Shown in pieces: positions 12,102-22,590 of a stretch of 64,000 nucleotides of DNA. Numbering within the stretch: the stretch's first letter is position 1; every line of letters begins with the position of its first letter. Origin of the DNA: Dryococelus australis (Eukaryota > Arthropoda > Insecta > Phasmatodea > Phasmatidae). Below the pieces are notes generated by a model. It had not been told where the DNA came from and did no database searches. It saw only the letters and a program-made list of their open reading frames with translations. The translations under genes and the position numbers were made by a program. The DNA is taken from assembly GCA_029891345.1 (NCBI GenBank), contig CM057009.1, forward strand, positions 305,971,166 to 306,035,165, given 5' to 3'.

Positions 12102-12109
12102 CTTATAAG

Positions 12110-13639
12110 GCATTTCACCGAGACATTGCACCCTCAGTCCTGGCCGCTCACGATCAACAGTCCAACCATCTAAACCGATGTCTGTTACCTCTGACGACTC
12201 ACAATGTCCTCCTTAGCAAGACAACTTAACAACAGCCCACAGCGGCTACAATCGCAGCACTATCCCGTACACCTCAAACTACTGTCAACCTGACCAAACC
12301 TAACTCCCCGAATATTAAACATCGTGATTAGGCATGTCGCACACATTAAAAAACACAAGGAGTTCATTGTTGTCTGTGGTTCCTCATAATCCAGGTGTAC
12401 TCGGAAAAAGATATCGCAGAAAAGCTAATGTAATGTTCCAACTCATGATTTTAACAAAACAGAATCTGTTGTACCCAGAATGTGAGACCGTATCCTCACA
12501 TCGTAGCGTTGGATTACAACAATTGAGTCGAATCTCCCCTAATACAAAGGAATAGCTTGCTTTTAAAATTAATATTAAAAACATATTTTAAGAATATTTT
12601 TTAAATTTGGGTAAAATATAACAGCAATATGGAAGTCGTTATATGAGCCACAGATGCCTTGCAAATGAAATATTCTGTAATATTCATAGAACGATTTCAA
12701 AACATTTATAAACAATATTGCGGCAACTATCTTGGCTTCGCCAGGTTTCAAGAATTATGAAGGATTTAATTAAGTGCAATAATTGTGGTAAATGGCTGTG
12801 CAATCAAGGCGAAAAATGTTTGTATTTTTACCTGTGTAGTTCGATTCACATCACCTTCCCCACACTGCGCAAAATGTCAGTCCTTGCTGGACTCATCTTC
12901 TATTCGAATGAGTCATCGGCATTCGTTGGTTTGTTGTCCCCCGGGGGAGGGGGTACCAGACAACCATATCACCACTATCTATTTGAATTATTTTAAAAAT
13001 ATCCACCGTTCATTTTTTAATCTCATTTCCTCCATAATATTTCTTAAAATTTGCACGGAAAATATTTTAATACATTTTGGTCATATATTCTAATTATTTA
13101 ATACTTTAAGCAATACTGTTACAGTTGTTCATTACCATACCCATATTCCTTAGAGCTATTTTTCTAATTTTGTGTAGTAGTTGTTTCAGAGTCAGTTACA
13201 CGATAGAAAAGGAACGAAAAAGTGCTATGCTCTTTATTCGGTTATTAACAACTTCATACACATATCAATGAGACTTGGAAGGAATCTATGTAATTGTTTT
13301 ATTCAGCAGACAACTTGCAGGGATTTAGAAAATACACAGCTGCAGCAAGAAAAGTTACCATCAAATATCAGAATATGAATTACGTTGTGACGCTGCAGGA
13401 AACACCGTACATCCAACGTTAATATCAGCGCAGAAAACGGCACGTCCTACAACGGGGATATATCCAAGAGGGAGCTGAGGCTTGCATTGTTGGTGATACG
13501 TTAGACGTTAGTCGTCGTGGAGATTGGTGCCGATGCGGATTCGTGGCTTGGCAGGCGAGCACTGACTGTCGGCGTGGAGGTTCTAGGCTGCTCCCACCCC
13601 TCACCAGGCCAGGCTCCATCCTCAAAACATGTATGGATG
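12110..13639. other. No recognised feature
   Basis: Contains a C-rich, moderately complex patch (12130-12330) and a GC-richer flank (13400-13640) next to the giant inverted repeat. Short open frames only. The exact left edge of the giant element is uncertain and may lie slightly inside this interval. Confidence 0.35.
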
Positions 13640-14109
13640 GCATCTAGCAACCGTCCGACGCTAGTAATAGGAAAAGGTTGGTTGACGCACAAGGGCCTGG
13701 GGTATCGGATTCGGATTCAGCTGGCTGCCATGTTGTGATGTCACACGTCTGCCGTCGTTTTCCCCTTTTTCCCTAAAAATTTCCCATTTCCCTAAACAAT
13801 AACCAATAAAAATTCCCGTTTTTCCCAGAGAAGGAGAAGCGGATCAGCGGCCCAAGGTCAGAGCAGGGAAGTGGATCAGCAACCCGTGTGACCGCGGGTT
13901 AGAGCAGGCGGACTGGTCAGGACCTTTGACCTTTGACCTTGACCTTTGATATAAATTTCAAAGAAATTTAAAAAATCGGGGAAAAAAATTGAAATACACC
14001 AAATATTATTATAAAAATCATAAAAAATGTATTTAAAAAAAATTAAATTTCTTAAGGTTCCCCCCCTTTACCCTCTACAAACCAATTAATCGACAGACCT
14101 CCATCCCCC

Positions 14110-14700
14110 TCGGCCATACTCAGTCAGCAAGCATAGTACATTACTGACCACTGCTGCATTATTAGATGCATGTGACGTTGACCTAGGCCATATGATCATG
14201 AATGAACTTGAAAACAAAAACTCAAGGAAAATGCAAAATCAGCAAGCATATTATATAACACACTAATACTGCCCTATTAGATGCAGGCTACCTTGAAATT
14301 GACCCCATGACCTTGAAAACTAAAACACGAGAAAAATTACATAAAAGTCAGGAAGCATGTGACATTACACTCTACCGCCATATTAGATCCAAACTACTTT
14401 AATCACGAACCTATGACCTTGAATAACCATTAAAACCAAAACTCGAGAAAGATACATAAAATACAGCAAGCAAATTACATTGCAGACTACCACCACCATA
14501 TTGGATGCAGGCTACATCTACCTAAACACCATGACCTTCAATGACCTTGAAAACAAATTTTCGAGAAAAATTCATAAAAGTCAACAAGCATATTATATTA
14601 CTAACTACTACCACCATATTAAATGCAGACTACCTAGACCTTAACCCCATGATATTGTTTGACCTTGAAAACAAACTCGAAAAATGTCACAAGAAACCTG
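14110..14700 (+). repeat. Tandem repeat, about 115-bp unit, 5 copies (left arm)
   Basis: Units begin near AGCAAGCAT at about 14125, 14241, 14351, 14466 and 14582 (spacing 110-116 bp). Each contains a CATATTAGATGCA-like block, a CATGACCTTGAA block and an AAAACTCGAGAAAAAT block. The units differ by scattered substitutions. Confidence 0.75.
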
Positions 14701-14721
14701 CTTTCAGTTAACCTGGTACCA

Positions 14722-15045
14722 AGGTACTGAACATTTAATGCACTTCAAATTTGCATGTATTTGCATGTCTAAGTAAACTGTCGCTATGGCTTAACTGCTT
14801 ACCGCACCTGTCACAGAAATATGACATACTACAGGAATTCGTAGCACAATCAAAGTACTCATGTCACAATTCATTAGGATCGAAAGTAAATTACTTATAC
14901 AAAAGTGACACTGATAACGGCATGGTGGTTCAGGCAAAGACTCGGGGAGGCCTGTTGGAGATGTAGGTGCTGGATCTAAAGGAACGTGTAATGATAATAA
15001 TGGTACTGCCAGTACCACCATCGAAGAAGTCGATAGCGAGAAATT
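14722..15045 (-). pseudogene. Decayed zinc-finger gene carried in left arm
   Basis: On the minus strand a Ser/Thr/Pro-rich stretch (PAPTSPTGLPESLPEP, about 14935-14985) is followed by RYQCHFC. After frame changes comes a finger-like segment at about 14752-14818: SYFCDRCGK, then SHSDSLLRHANTCK. That spacing is C-x2-C-x12-H-x4-C, as in C2H2/CCHC fingers. The same linker and finger occur in the right arm (17594-17978) and in the related element at 53.8-58.3 kb (55033-55740). The reading frame is broken between linker and finger. A DNA-binding or transposition-related role is inference. I do not recognise the gene family beyond the finger. Confidence 0.55.
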
Positions 15046-15379
15046 ATTGGCGGTGCAACATTCGCGGATTACCTGACGTACAAGCCAGTCGAGGCTATGT
15101 ATCTTTCACGGCAGCCATGGTCAAAATAAGACTTTCAGATAATCTCCCTACTGCTTATAATATACCAGTATGCAAGCCCTATGACATCATACTGACTTTT
15201 AACCAAATGTATTACACCATTAATACATGGTTCTGACACCAACCAGCCAATTACCGATTTACCAAGTGACTACAAAATGAATTATAATGACTCCCAAATG
15301 ACTCCTAATGGATTCTTAATGACTCCTAATCACTCCTAAACGACTCGAAAATGACTCATAATGACTTCTAAATGACTCC

Positions 15380-15660
15380 TGATTGTGGTGCATGCAGTGC
15401 CGACGCGGTGCATGCAGTGCTAATTGTGGTGTGTGTGGTGCTGATTGTGGTGAGTGTGGTGCTTATTGTGGTGTGTGCAGTGCTGATTGTGGTGCATGTG
15501 GTGCTGATTGCAGTGCGTGTGGTGTTGATTGTGGTGCATACAGTGCTGATTTATGGTGTGTGCAGTGCTGATTGTGGTGCGTGTGGTGTCAAATGTGGTG
15601 TGTGCGGTTCTAAGTATGATGCTTACTTGGGTGTTTGTGCGGGCTGCAAGTTAAAATTAA
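15380..15660 (+). repeat. 21-bp tandem repeat coding for a Cys-rich heptapeptide (left arm)
   Basis: About eleven imperfect copies of CTGATTGTGGTGCATGCAGTG. The unit is exactly seven codons, so one frame reads a repeating C-x-A-D-C-G-x peptide. The frame then passes into CGVKCGVCGSKYDAYLGVC and KLKLIPPIL before a stop at about 15675. The right arm has the same array on the opposite strand with a similar C-terminal tail. Without transcript evidence I annotate it as a repeat and not as a gene. Confidence 0.7.
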
Positions 15661-16195
15661 TTCCTCCTATTTTATAATAAAATTGTATAGTCCTACCTCC
15701 AAAAGCTGAAAGGTAAATATTTTATTTAATAATCTCGCTTTAAAAAGTATATTTCCAGTTTCATGAGTATATGTCTTCGCTTCCTGGTAAACTCTATTTG
15801 CATTTTGCAATAAAAGTACCTATAACTAAAGCAGGCTCCAAACACGCTTCGCCATTGGTCGATGCACAACTTAGATTTTGTACTGAATGATGCGGCACCT
15901 CAGCAGTTCACCACCATGCCTCCCAGTTGCTCATCGCACGAAAAAGTACTCTTCGTTCAGACCACCCTCTCATGCTGACGATTATGTTGAACATAGGCGA
16001 TAACCCGATCGCAGAATCAGCATTGGCGACAATGATTTAGCAATTATGCAGGTCGCGGTTCCATGGTTATCGAGTTAAAAGACGACCCTTCGTATTCACA
16101 ATTCATTTTCGTGGTATGGAAGTATTCTGAGAAAAACCAAACACTCGTTCTCCCAAGAATAACACATGTAGGTATAGTATTTTTATCTTATGATA

Positions 16196-16464
16196 ATCTA
16201 TATATTCCTATAATTTTTAAATATATATTTATATATCATATATATAATTATTTATATTCCTATTACATATATACATTAATTATATATTCTTATATTTATA
16301 TGTAAGTAATTATGTAAAGAATAATAAAAAATTGTGTTATTTTTACATATATATCTATAATTATAAAATAATTTTTATTCCCATATTTATAAGTCCATAC
16401 ATATATATTTAAATAATTTAAATTTATATATATATAGACATTTAAATTAATTTTATTCAATCCT
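16196..16464. other. AT-rich loop between the giant inverted arms
   Basis: Almost pure A/T spacer with many TATATA words, lying at the symmetry axis (about 16330) of the inverted repeat. Pairing of the arms can be followed inward to about 16195 and 16465, and no clear pairing is seen in the spacer itself. No gene. Confidence 0.7.
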
Positions 16465-17039
16465 ATCTTATATACAATATTACCTACGTGTTTTCTTCTT
16501 GGGCGAACAAGTATTTAGGATTTGTCAGAGTGCTCCCATATCGCGAAGATGAATTGCGAATACGAAGGGTCGCCTTTGAACTCGAAGACCATTGAGCCGC
16601 GACCTGCATCATCGCTAACTGATTGTCGCCAGTGCCGATTCTGCGATCGGGTTATCGTCTATGTTCAAAATGCTTGTCGGCATGTGGAGGGCAGTCTGAA
16701 CAAAGACTCTTTTTCATGCGACGAGCAACTGGGAAGCATGGTGGTTGCCTGCAGTGGTGCTGCATTGTTCAGTGCCAGGTTGTTTATCGGCCAATGGTGA
16801 AACATGATTGGAGCCTGCTTTAAGTAATAGGTACTTTTATTGCTAAGTGCAAATACAGTTTACCCAGAAAGCGATGAAATATACCGAGGGACCTGGATAT
16901 GCACTTTTTAAAGCTAGATTGGAAAATAAAATAGTCACATTTCAGCTTTTGGAGGTAGGACTATATAATGTTATTTTAAAATAGGAGGAATTTATTTTAA
17001 CTTGCGACCCACACACACCATAGCACACTTAGCACCATA

Positions 17040-17360
17040 CTTAGAACTGCACATACCACACTTGAAACCACACACATCGCAATCAGCACTGCACGCGCCA
17101 TAATCAGCACTGCATGCACCACACTCAGCACCGTACACAATGCAATTAGCCCCGCACACATTGCAATCAGCACCACATGCACCACAATCAGCACCACACA
17201 CTGCAATCAGCACTGCATGCACCACAATCAGCACCGCATACACTGCAATCAGCACCACACACACCTCCAATTACCACTGCACTTACTGCAATCATCACTA
17301 AATGCACCACAATCAGCACCATATGCAATGCAATCAGCACCGCATGCATGGCAATCAGGA
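17040..17360 (-). repeat. 21-bp tandem repeat coding for a Cys-rich heptapeptide (right arm)
   Basis: Roughly fifteen imperfect copies of CAATCAGCACTGCATGCACCA on the plus strand. On the minus strand they read C-x-A-D-C-G-x heptads (for example CGADCGACGADC), ending in CGFKCGMCSSKY, which parallels the CGVKCGVCGSKY tail of the left arm. The array extends somewhat further than the left one, so unit number has changed since the duplication. Confidence 0.7.
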
Positions 17361-17593
17361 GTCATTTAGAATTTATTATGAGTCTTTTGGAGTCAATAGG
17401 AGACATTTGGAGTTATTAGATGTCATTTAGGTCTCATTAGTAGTAATTTTGGAGTCCCTTGGCAACTCAGTGACTGGCTGGTGTGTCTCGGAACAATGTG
17501 ATAATGGTGTAATGCGATTGTGTAAAAGTCAGTGTGATGTCATATATCTTGCATACTGGTTTATTATAAGCAGTAGGGAGGTCAACTGGTAGG

Positions 17594-17978
17594 ATGAGTT
17601 TGACAATGGCTGCCGTGAAAGCTACATCATCTCGGCTAGCTTCTAAATCAGGTATTCCATGGATATTGCCCACCAATGGTTTCTCGCCATCGCCTTCATC
17701 GGGAGTGGTACCAGCAGTACCATTGCTAGCGTTACCTGCTTCCTTAGGTCCAGCACCTACATCTCCAACAGGCCTCCCCGAGTCTTTGCCTGAACCATCA
17801 CGCCATCATAAGTGTCAGTTTTGTATAAGCCAGTTATTTCCACCATAATCTACAGCGACATGAGTGATTTAATTGTGCTACGATTCTCTGTAGTATGTCA
17901 TATTTTTGTAACAGGTGTGATAAGCATTTCACACATAGCGACAATTTACTTACACATGCAAAGATCTGTAAAGGTTAA
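17594..17978 (+). pseudogene. Decayed zinc-finger gene carried in right arm
   Basis: The plus strand opens with MSLTMAAVKATSSRLASKSG and continues through TNGFSPSPSSG, PLLALPASLGPAPTSPTG and LPESLPEPSRHHKCQFC before a stop at 17846-17848. A finger-like segment follows in another frame at 17907-17978: CNRCDKHFTHSDNLLTHAKI then CKG and a stop. The Cys and His spacing is C-x2-C-x12-H-x4-C. Linker and finger are out of frame here, but they are continuous in the 55-kb copy, which shows they once belonged to one protein. The long Ser/Thr/Pro linker followed by fingers resembles a nuclear DNA-binding protein. Its role in the element is unknown. Confidence 0.55.
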
Positions 17979-18019
17979 GTGCATTTATTGTCCAGTACCT
18001 TGGTACCAGGTTAACTGAA

Positions 18020-18610
18020 AGCAAGTCTCTTGTGACTTTTTCGAGTTTTGTTTTCAAGGTCATACATTATCATGGGGTTAAGGTCTATGTAGTCTGCATT
18101 TAATATGGTGGTAGTAGTTAGTAATGTAATATGTTTGTTAACTTTTAAGTATTTTTCTCGAGTTTTTGTTTTCAAGGTCGTTCAAGGTCATGGGGTCAAG
18201 GTTTAAGTAGTTTGCATCTAATATGGTGGTAGTCTGTAATGTCATATGCTTGCTGACTTTTATGTGTTTTTCTCGACGTTTTGTTTTAAAGTCATTCAAG
18301 TTCATTGTTTAAAGGTATTCGGCATTTAATTTGGTGGTAGTAGTAATTGCATATGGTTGCTGACTTTTATGTATTTTTTCTCGAGTTTTGGTTTTCAAGG
18401 TCGTTCAATGAATTTCAAAGTCATGGGATCAAGGTCAATGCAGTGTGCCTCTAATATGGTGGTAGTTGTCTGTAATGTAATATGCTTGCTGAGTTTTATG
18501 CATTTTTCTCGAGTTTTTGTTTTGAAGGTAATTCAAAGTCATAGGGCAAGGTCAAAATCACCTGCATCTAATATGGCAGTGGTGGTCAGTAATGTAATAT
18601 GCTTGCTGAC
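18020..18610 (-). repeat. Tandem repeat, about 115-bp unit, 5 copies (right arm)
   Basis: Units marked by GCTTGCTGAC-like words at about 18129, 18246, 18351, 18481 and 18598 (spacing 105-130 bp). They are the inverted counterpart of the left-arm array, each with a TTTTCTCGAGTTTTTGTTTT block and an AAGGTCATGGGGTCAAGG block. Confidence 0.75.
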
Positions 18611-19150
18611 TGGGTAAGGATGAGGGGGGTTGAAGGCCCCCGATTAATTGGTTTGGTGAGGGGGAAAGAGGGTAATCTTACGAAATGTAATTTTAAAATT
18701 TTTTAAATGCTTTTAAAGAAAACAATTTTTTGGTATTTATTTTAATTTTTAGGATTTTTTAAAAATTGTTTGGGAATTTTTTGGCGATTTTTTTTTTTAT
18801 TTTCGAGGTCAAAAGTCAAGTTAGAATGTCAAATTTGCTGACCGGTCCACTTGCCCTGACCCACGCTCACATGGGTCGCTGATCCGCCTCTCCTGCTCTG
18901 GGAAAAAATGGGAATTTTTTTAGCGATTGTTTAGGGAAAAGAGGGAAATTGTTTGCGACAAAGGCAAATTTTAGGGTATTTCAGTCGATTTTGAGGGAAA
19001 AAAGAGAGATTTTGAGGGGAAAAAGAGAAAAAAATGGCGGGCGTGTGACGTCCAAATATGGTGGTCAGTTGAATCAGAATCCGAGCCCCCAGCCCATTGT
19101 GCATCAACCTACATTTCCTTACTACTGACGCTACCTTCCACATAATCGAT

Positions 19151-21030
19151 ATTTGAATGTTACTGGACTCGAACCACAACGAATGCATCTGGGATGTTCC
19201 TCAACACCCTGGTAAACGTGATTCCCGACTGTAAAATATGCTGTCTTTCGTCTTGGGGGAGAGAATTGATATGGACTTCACATTCATAGGGAATGTGTAG
19301 GGAAACATTTTAAGAGATTAAAAAAAAAAAAAAAAAATCTGTCATTTTGCAATGTTTCAGTATTAGGGCTAAGTATGTATTGCTATGAGAACACATTATC
19401 AAACCTAACTTCGAGTAATTTTCACTACAAACATTATAATTGAAACGTATTATAAAGCCAGTTTGACTATTTGTATTTTTATAATGCTTTTATTTTTGAT
19501 ATGGACAGTTAACGAGAAAAAAATAGCCCGCAGATAAAGGAAAAGAAAACTAATAGTTCGGTGAATCATTTCTCACAATTTTGGGGGTTAATTATCTTGT
19601 ATTCTAATTCATATCTGGGGATGGTTGAATTGTCGCAATTTATTGCGACTGCGTTATATGTTTGTGCTCTGCTATTTTAACTCTGCTGCTTGAAGGTTTT
19701 TGGTAAGAATCGTTCTGCTTAAATGAGGGAAATGGAAGGGAGGGTAATTGAAGGTCACTGTCGTGGAGTGGCGGGGTTTCCTGCGGGTGCTCCCGCTCTG
19801 TGACAGCGTAACATTCTTGTACACTACACTGCAACATGCCGGTTTGCTTACGTGTTATGTACAAAAGTTCGATATACTTCGAACATAAATACATAAGTTC
19901 TTATGAATTTCTTCACTTCAACCAAATACGGTATGTTATATTCAATTACCTATCGCTTTATATATTTGCGAAAACATACCCATACATTAAATTTCCCGGG
20001 CTAACTTAACCGCTTCAAGCTCACTTGAAACTTGCCCAATTATCGGACTGCTAACCTAGGCGGCTGTGCATGAAACAAGATTTTAAGTTCCTGAGTGTAG
20101 TTTTGCTGCACCAGAAGTAGAATTTGCTGCACCAGAATAACGTGTTATCATTAGTTATATAGCGGTAATGACCGATTATTCTTGCGAACATGACACTCCT
20201 ATTTGAAACATACGTATTTAACAGAGTTTGCAATCCTCTTTACAAATGTTAATGTAAACATTATTCACATGACACACTTTGGCAACAAGGTTATGCGATG
20301 GGATTATACATATAATAGTAAAGTGTTTAATATATTTGTGACCTAAAGTGTTACAAAGCCACCTGGCTTTGTGATCACCATCAAACAATTCTGAGAATCA
20401 TATTTTAAATAATCACGTATGTGAATATTACAAGATATTTTGCAGGGTCGAATTCAACTAATATTTTGTAGTGACGATAAAATTGTTTTCCACTGCGGCT
20501 CTCTCAGTCAAACGGTTTGTGAATGGGCACGTGGAAGAATAATTTGCGGGTCGGGTTATCTCAGACGACCCTCGTGTTTCTGCAAAAATCCATACTTCAA
20601 CTGCTCCGATACAATTGCGAGTCCCTTAATGTATACCAGACATGCACTCTGATATGACGGTATCACATCGAACACGAACTAGCACAACAAGAATATTCGA
20701 AGAGGAAATTCAACAAGCTGTATTATTATTTCGAACACTCCTCATTGCACAGATGTATGCTTTAGGAACTTCAGAACGTACCATAAAACACTAACACATA
20801 AATGAAATAAAATATCTTTGTGCAAAGTGACATTTATGTCACTTTGCACTATGTGGCGTACAACATGTCCCTGAAACACAGATTGTCCTACGTAATATGA
20901 GTTATAGCAACAGTTTGTGCTTTCTATTACATTACTGAAACCATAATTCAAAGGCTACGGGCGAAAATAATACCAATATCAGGTAAGCATCGGTATATTA
21001 TAGAGACATCTTTCCGGTGTAACGCATACG
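19151..21030. other. No recognised gene; two short perfect hairpins
   Basis: AT-rich with short open frames only. There is an 18-A run at about 19320-19337. ACAAAGCCACCTGGCTTTGT (20353-20372) is a perfect hairpin. A longer near-perfect palindrome lies at 20820-20849 and is listed separately. Confidence 0.4.
20820..20849. repeat. 30-bp perfect palindrome
   Basis: GTGCAAAGTGACAT, then TT, then ATGTCACTTTGCAC: two 14-base arms pairing without mismatch around a 2-base centre. No flanking element was recognised. It could be the remnant of a small TIR element, a replication-generated palindrome, or a binding site. Confidence 0.8.
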
Positions 21031-21242
21031 ATACACAGCGACAATTTTTAAAACGAAAATTCGAATCAGTGAAAAACCACTGATTCGCAGTGAAAATGAC
21101 TCCATTTAGATTTAGTGAAACGTGAAACGGAATTTTTCCACTGAAACACTCGGTGTTTTTTTTTCTTCTTTTCACTGATTCTAAGTGGATTCCTTTTCAC
21201 TGCGAATCAGTGGTTTTCCACTGATTCGAATTTTGAGTGTAG
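21031..21242. mobile_element. Palindromic MITE (TACACTC ends, CTGATTC motifs)
   Basis: Element of about 210 bp whose halves are inverted repeats: AATTCGAATCAGTG, AAAACCACTGATTCGCAGTG on the left and CACTGCGAATCAGTGG, CCACTGATTCGAATTTT on the right. It ends in GAGTGTA. Related sequence with CTGATTC words and ACACTYTAAATC ends lies at 37031-37143, 37366-37600 and 37980-38377. Non-coding. Confidence 0.7.
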
Positions 21243-21544
21243 GTTTTTTATTTTGTGTATCCATTGATTTCGCTTATAAAATATCTACTACCCACTATAC
21301 ATTCTCAACTCGAAATCGTCGAAATGACTCCAAATCAGAGACACTAACAAAACGTGCTGCAGTGAAATCTAGTGTTGGCTTAGTGATTTTTTCGGTAGCT
21401 TGGATTTACTCTGACTTGACGTATCGTCTACAGCGTGGCCGTTAGAGACGGGCCAGCATGACGCTTGACAGCATTCTCGAGTGTTTATGGGATGTCTTAT
21501 GTAAATACGTAGTTTTTTGTGACCAGAAGGCCTATGCTCGACTT

Positions 21545-21690
21545 TCAATTCGTATACGAACCGCCCACCTATAATTCGATAAGCACTTTTGGTATGATTG
21601 AACACTTCCCACAACTTCGTATACGAGCTACGTATACGAACCGCCACTCGTATAGTGGCAAGCGCATGAACTGGGAGTCTCGTATGCGAG
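21545..21690. repeat. Cluster of TCGTATACGA palindromes
   Basis: Within 145 bp the palindromic word CGTATACG occurs three times (21550s, 21618, 21632). Two copies are followed by AACCGCC, and CTCGTATAG and CTCGTATGCGAG variants follow. The segment stays open on the minus strand (21369-21818, 149 codons), but no domain is recognised there. Confidence 0.55.
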
Positions 21691-21961
21691 CAACCAGGAA
21701 AATAAAGACGGTAGGAAAAGACCTCAACAATATCATATTCTTGGAAATAATCAGACACTTTTAAAGTGAAGAAATCTTTGCAATAATACCAGTAAATGAA
21801 CACTTTACGTACATACACAGTCTAATAATATTTTATGACCACCTGCTGTAAATGCCATCTGCAGCGCATAGCACATGACGTACGGCCCGTGACGTGGGCT
21901 GGTGAAGTGGGTATATAATGCGACCGACAGACTGGCTGTAAACATTGCGCTTCCAGCTGTC

Positions 21962-22478
21962 ATGGGTAAGAGAAGCGATTTAACCGAGTTGCAAAAAGGG
22001 ATGACCATCGGCTTTCTGGCCAAGGGGGGGGGGGGGGCGGCATTTAGGAAACATCGACGTTTGTGAACTGTTCATATGTCTCTGTGGGAAAGGTGTATCG
22101 TGAGTGGACGAATGGCACCACTGGGAATAACTGTCGTGGAAACTGCGGAGCTACAGGCGCCATTGATGTCCGAGGCGGACGTCGACTACGACGGTTCGTG
22201 AAGGCCAACCGACAGGTTGTAGTGGAACAGATCAGTATCCAATTGAACCAGGGGAATCCAGACATGTGAACCACAATGGTTCAGCAAATGCTACTGTGAA
22301 TGTGGCTCCGGAGTAGACGGAGGGTGACTGTACCCATGCTAACACAGGTGTATCGATGTAAACAACTGGAATTTGCTCGACAGTATGGCGACTGGACCAT
22401 TACTGGATGGCGACGGGTAACCTCCGACGAGTTACAGTTTCAGCTGCATAGAACGGATGGACGTCAGCATGTCCATAA
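21962..22478 (+). pseudogene. Tc1-like transposase pseudogene (5' and central part)
   Basis: Starts MGKRSDLTELQKGMTIGFLA, the usual Tc1 N-terminus before the first helix-turn-helix. A 14-G run at 22024-22037 then occupies the place of the HTH and shifts the frame. Reading resumes SVGKVYREWTNGTTGNN, RRLRRFVKANRQVVVEQIS, matching the second HTH and linker. In-frame stops follow at 22267-22269 and 22297-22299. Then MWLRSRRRVTVPMLTQVYR, EFARQYGDWTITGWRRV and SDELQFQLHRTDGR match the ..WSDESRFLLHHVDGR block, where the first catalytic Asp is present. Similarity ends at about 22478, where a family C fragment joins. The rest of the catalytic domain is absent. Confidence 0.8.
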
Positions 22479-22486
22479 AGTGACGA

Positions 22487-22590
22487 TGCCTATGGCAATG
22501 TTAATATTACATAAAGCGGAATGATACACAACGTGCTTGGAAGCAGATCTTAACCAGGGCTTTCAAAAGTGCTCTTTTCACCGTGGATAG
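22487..22590 (+). repeat. Family C fragment (3' part)
   Basis: Matches the right end of the 3676-4115 element: ATGGCAATGTTAAT, the ATACACAACGTGC block, and the CTTTCAAAAGTGCTC / ACCGTGGATAG terminus. It abuts the broken end of the Tc1 pseudogene. Confidence 0.6.

Larger units (their letters stand above)
13640..16195 (+). mobile_element. Giant inverted-repeat element, left arm
   Basis: The whole arm matches, in reverse complement and in the same order, the segment 16465-19150. Paired anchors are GTTGACGCACAAGGG (13681) with CCCATTGTGCATCAAC (19092-19107), the 115-bp tandem repeats at 14120-14700 with 18020-18610, the zinc-finger relic at 14722-15045 with 17594-17978, the 21-bp repeats at 15380-15610 with 17040-17360, and CCCTTCGTATTC (16086-16097) with GAATACGAAGGG (16558-16569). 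Outer parts are rich in GACCTT (about 13920-13960). The arms are clearly diverged, with substitutions and indels, so this is an old structure. No transposase was recognised. Confidence 0.85.
16465..19150 (-). mobile_element. Giant inverted-repeat element, right arm
   Basis: Reverse-complement counterpart of 13640-16195, about 130 bp longer through indels. In order from the axis outward it holds the unique block with TGCGATCGGGTTATCG (16641-16656), the 21-bp Cys repeats (17040-17360), the zinc-finger relic (17594-17978), 115-bp repeats (18020-18610), a GC-poor stretch, GACCTT-like words and the outer TTCCCCCTTT-type purine/pyrimidine runs. The outer end is near 19107-19150. Confidence 0.85.

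Noticed and set aside
14110-14700. CRISPR-like array
   Set aside because: Units of about 115 bp are contiguous and diverged with no unique spacers, and the host is clearly eukaryotic.
14967-15236. Plus-strand frame conserved between the arms and near 55.7 kb (FTAA, LPTAYN, PVCK words)
   Set aside because: Conserved at the DNA level in all three copies. It lies opposite or upstream of the zinc-finger frame and is open in two copies only, so shared descent of the element explains it without a second gene.
15372-15677. Cys-rich or Val/Ile-rich frames as established genes
   Set aside because: Different frames of the same 21-bp tandem repeat give different low-complexity proteins. Repeat origin explains them, so they are reported only as a finding to test.
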